A stretch of 34,219 nucleotides of DNA, taken from NCBI GenBank assembly GCA_004211695.1, contig SEEV01000025.1:1-34219 (forward strand), written 5' to 3'. Position numbers and translations under genes: made by a program. This DNA comes from Rhodococcus sp. (in: high G+C Gram-positive bacteria). GTDB lineage: Bacteria > Actinomycetota > Actinomycetes > Mycobacteriales > Mycobacteriaceae. The notes under the pieces were generated by a model, which saw only the letters and a program-made list of their open reading frames with translations, did no database searches and had not been told where the DNA came from. Shown here piece by piece: positions 33,641-34,219 of the stretch (positions are counted from its first letter, which is position 1; each line of letters opens with the position of its first letter).

Positions 33641-33775
33641 GGCGAGCGCCTCGGTCTGGGCGAGGTCGACCTCGAGGTGCTCTCCACGCCCGGACACACC
33701 TGGGAATCGATCAGCCTGCTGGTGCGCGAGCACCCGGAGGCGGCCCCGTCGGCGGTGCTGACCGGAGACTCCTTT
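33641..33775 (+). pseudogene. fragment of an MBL-fold hydrolase (persulfide dioxygenase/glyoxalase II-like)
   Basis: About 44 codons in one frame read GLGEVDLEVLSTPGHTWES followed by ISLLVREHPEAAPSAVLTGDS. TPGHT and TGDS are the inner motifs of MBL-fold hydrolases, and the wording TPGHTWESISLLVRE resembles the rhodanese-linked persulfide dioxygenase group. The N-terminal HxHxDH metal motif and all sequence after TGDS are missing. The fragment ends at an 11-bp tandem duplication. It is a rearrangement relic with no likely function. Confidence 0.6.
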
Positions 33776-33791
33776 AAACGTCCTTTAAACG
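33770..33791. repeat. perfect 11-bp tandem duplication
   Basis: The unit TCCTTTAAACG is present twice, directly adjacent (33770-33780 and 33781-33791). Its AT-rich TTTAAA core stands out in this G/C-rich DNA. It marks the right break of the MBL fragment and could be a scar of insertion and excision or of end joining. Confidence 0.7.
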
Positions 33792-34219
33792 CTGTCCTTG
33801 CCCGCCGGGGCCAAGCCCGAACGCGGGCACGTCCGCAACATCACCGACGTCCCCCGACATCGAGCACGGATCGTCATCACCGCCCGCGAGGACGCACACC
33901 GCCGGGCGTGACCGTCGAGTCGACGGTCGGTTCATGGACGCCACCCGGTCACGCCAGCCGCGATGGCCACTCTGAGGGCCGCATCGACAATCACCGATTG
34001 CGCCACGACCGCGTGGAACGCGCCTACTATCCCGGGTAACCCCCGGAGACGATCGGCGCGGGAGAAATAATGCCACCGCCGCGGTGCCGGAATCTCTGGA
34101 CCCGGCGTCCGCTGACGCGCACACTTCTAATGGTGAGAAGCAACCGGCGCCTTCCGTCTCCTCGCCTGTTGCTGTCGGATGGGGAGCCCTCACCGCGAGT
34201 GTCCGGCGCAGCGTTGACC
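33792..34219. other. right-edge DNA, possible gene tail and a 19-bp palindrome
   Basis: From 33792 a frame of 39 codons ending at a TGA (33909-33911) has G/C-rich third positions (ending ITAREDAHRRA) and may be the tail of a lost gene. A near-continuous palindrome, GACCGTCGA-G-TCGACGGTC, spans 33910-33928 over that stop. After this I see no convincing gene up to the window edge. Confidence 0.3.

Noticed and set aside
1..34219. CRISPR arrays, tRNA or rRNA genes, classical riboswitches
   Set aside because: No regularly spaced repeats, cloverleaf-like sequences or rRNA-like stretches were seen on reading. Tool searches could still reveal small RNAs.

Overview
The window is high-GC actinobacterial DNA. 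Codon third positions are mostly G/C, several genes start with GTG, the carriers are MHS- and CUT2-type, one alcohol dehydrogenase resembles the NDMA/mycofactocin-linked group, and there is a kinase/ATPase/LuxR regulator of the PknK type. A Rhodococcus-like or related mycolate-containing actinomycete fits best. The genus is an inference. The layout is two catabolic gene sets and their regulators, with debris on both flanks: a transposase tail on the left and gene fragments on the right. That suggests an accessory island or a plasmid.

Left edge (1-2448): a transposase C-terminus, then three small probable genes (two with one membrane segment) and two strong hairpins.

Set A (2449-13684) looks like a nitrogen-compound pathway. 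Reading leftward from about 6.0 kb are a four-helix membrane protein, an M20 deacylase and an acyl-CoA ligase. Reading rightward from the same control region is a flavin reductase followed by an unknown gene. A second leftward operon (13598-10273) holds a luciferase-like flavin monooxygenase (broken by a one-base frameshift), an NTF2-like protein, an amidase and a small unknown protein. The same 19-bp sequence lies upstream of both leftward operons, which ties them into one regulon. The chemistry I infer is: reductase and monooxygenase open or oxidise the substrate, amidase and M20 enzyme cut C-N bonds, and the ligase sends the acid to CoA metabolism. Between the two operons sits a split, probably damaged, kinase plus ATPase-LuxR regulator.

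Set B1 (13930-17909, leftward) is a CoA-transferase, an enoyl-CoA hydratase and an MHS-type carrier. A LacI-type operator lies just before the CoA-transferase. The LacI-family gene itself is next (17959-19026) and is divergent from a MaoC-like hydratase.

Set B2 (20147-32226, rightward) is an IclR regulator with a tandem operator over its own start, then a tightly packed operon: CUT2 ABC importer (three genes), SDR, CoA-transferase, zinc alcohol dehydrogenase, acyl-CoA dehydrogenase, aldehyde dehydrogenase, enoyl-CoA hydratase (one-base frameshift) and a second SDR. Most neighbours overlap by four bases. This is a complete set for importing an alcohol or hydroxy-acid-like compound and degrading it by beta-oxidation-like steps. 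The substrate cannot be read from the sequence.

Right edge (32227-34219): short ORFs, a TPR-like fragment, a metallo-beta-lactamase-fold fragment and an 11-bp tandem duplication. I saw no rRNA, tRNA or CRISPR.
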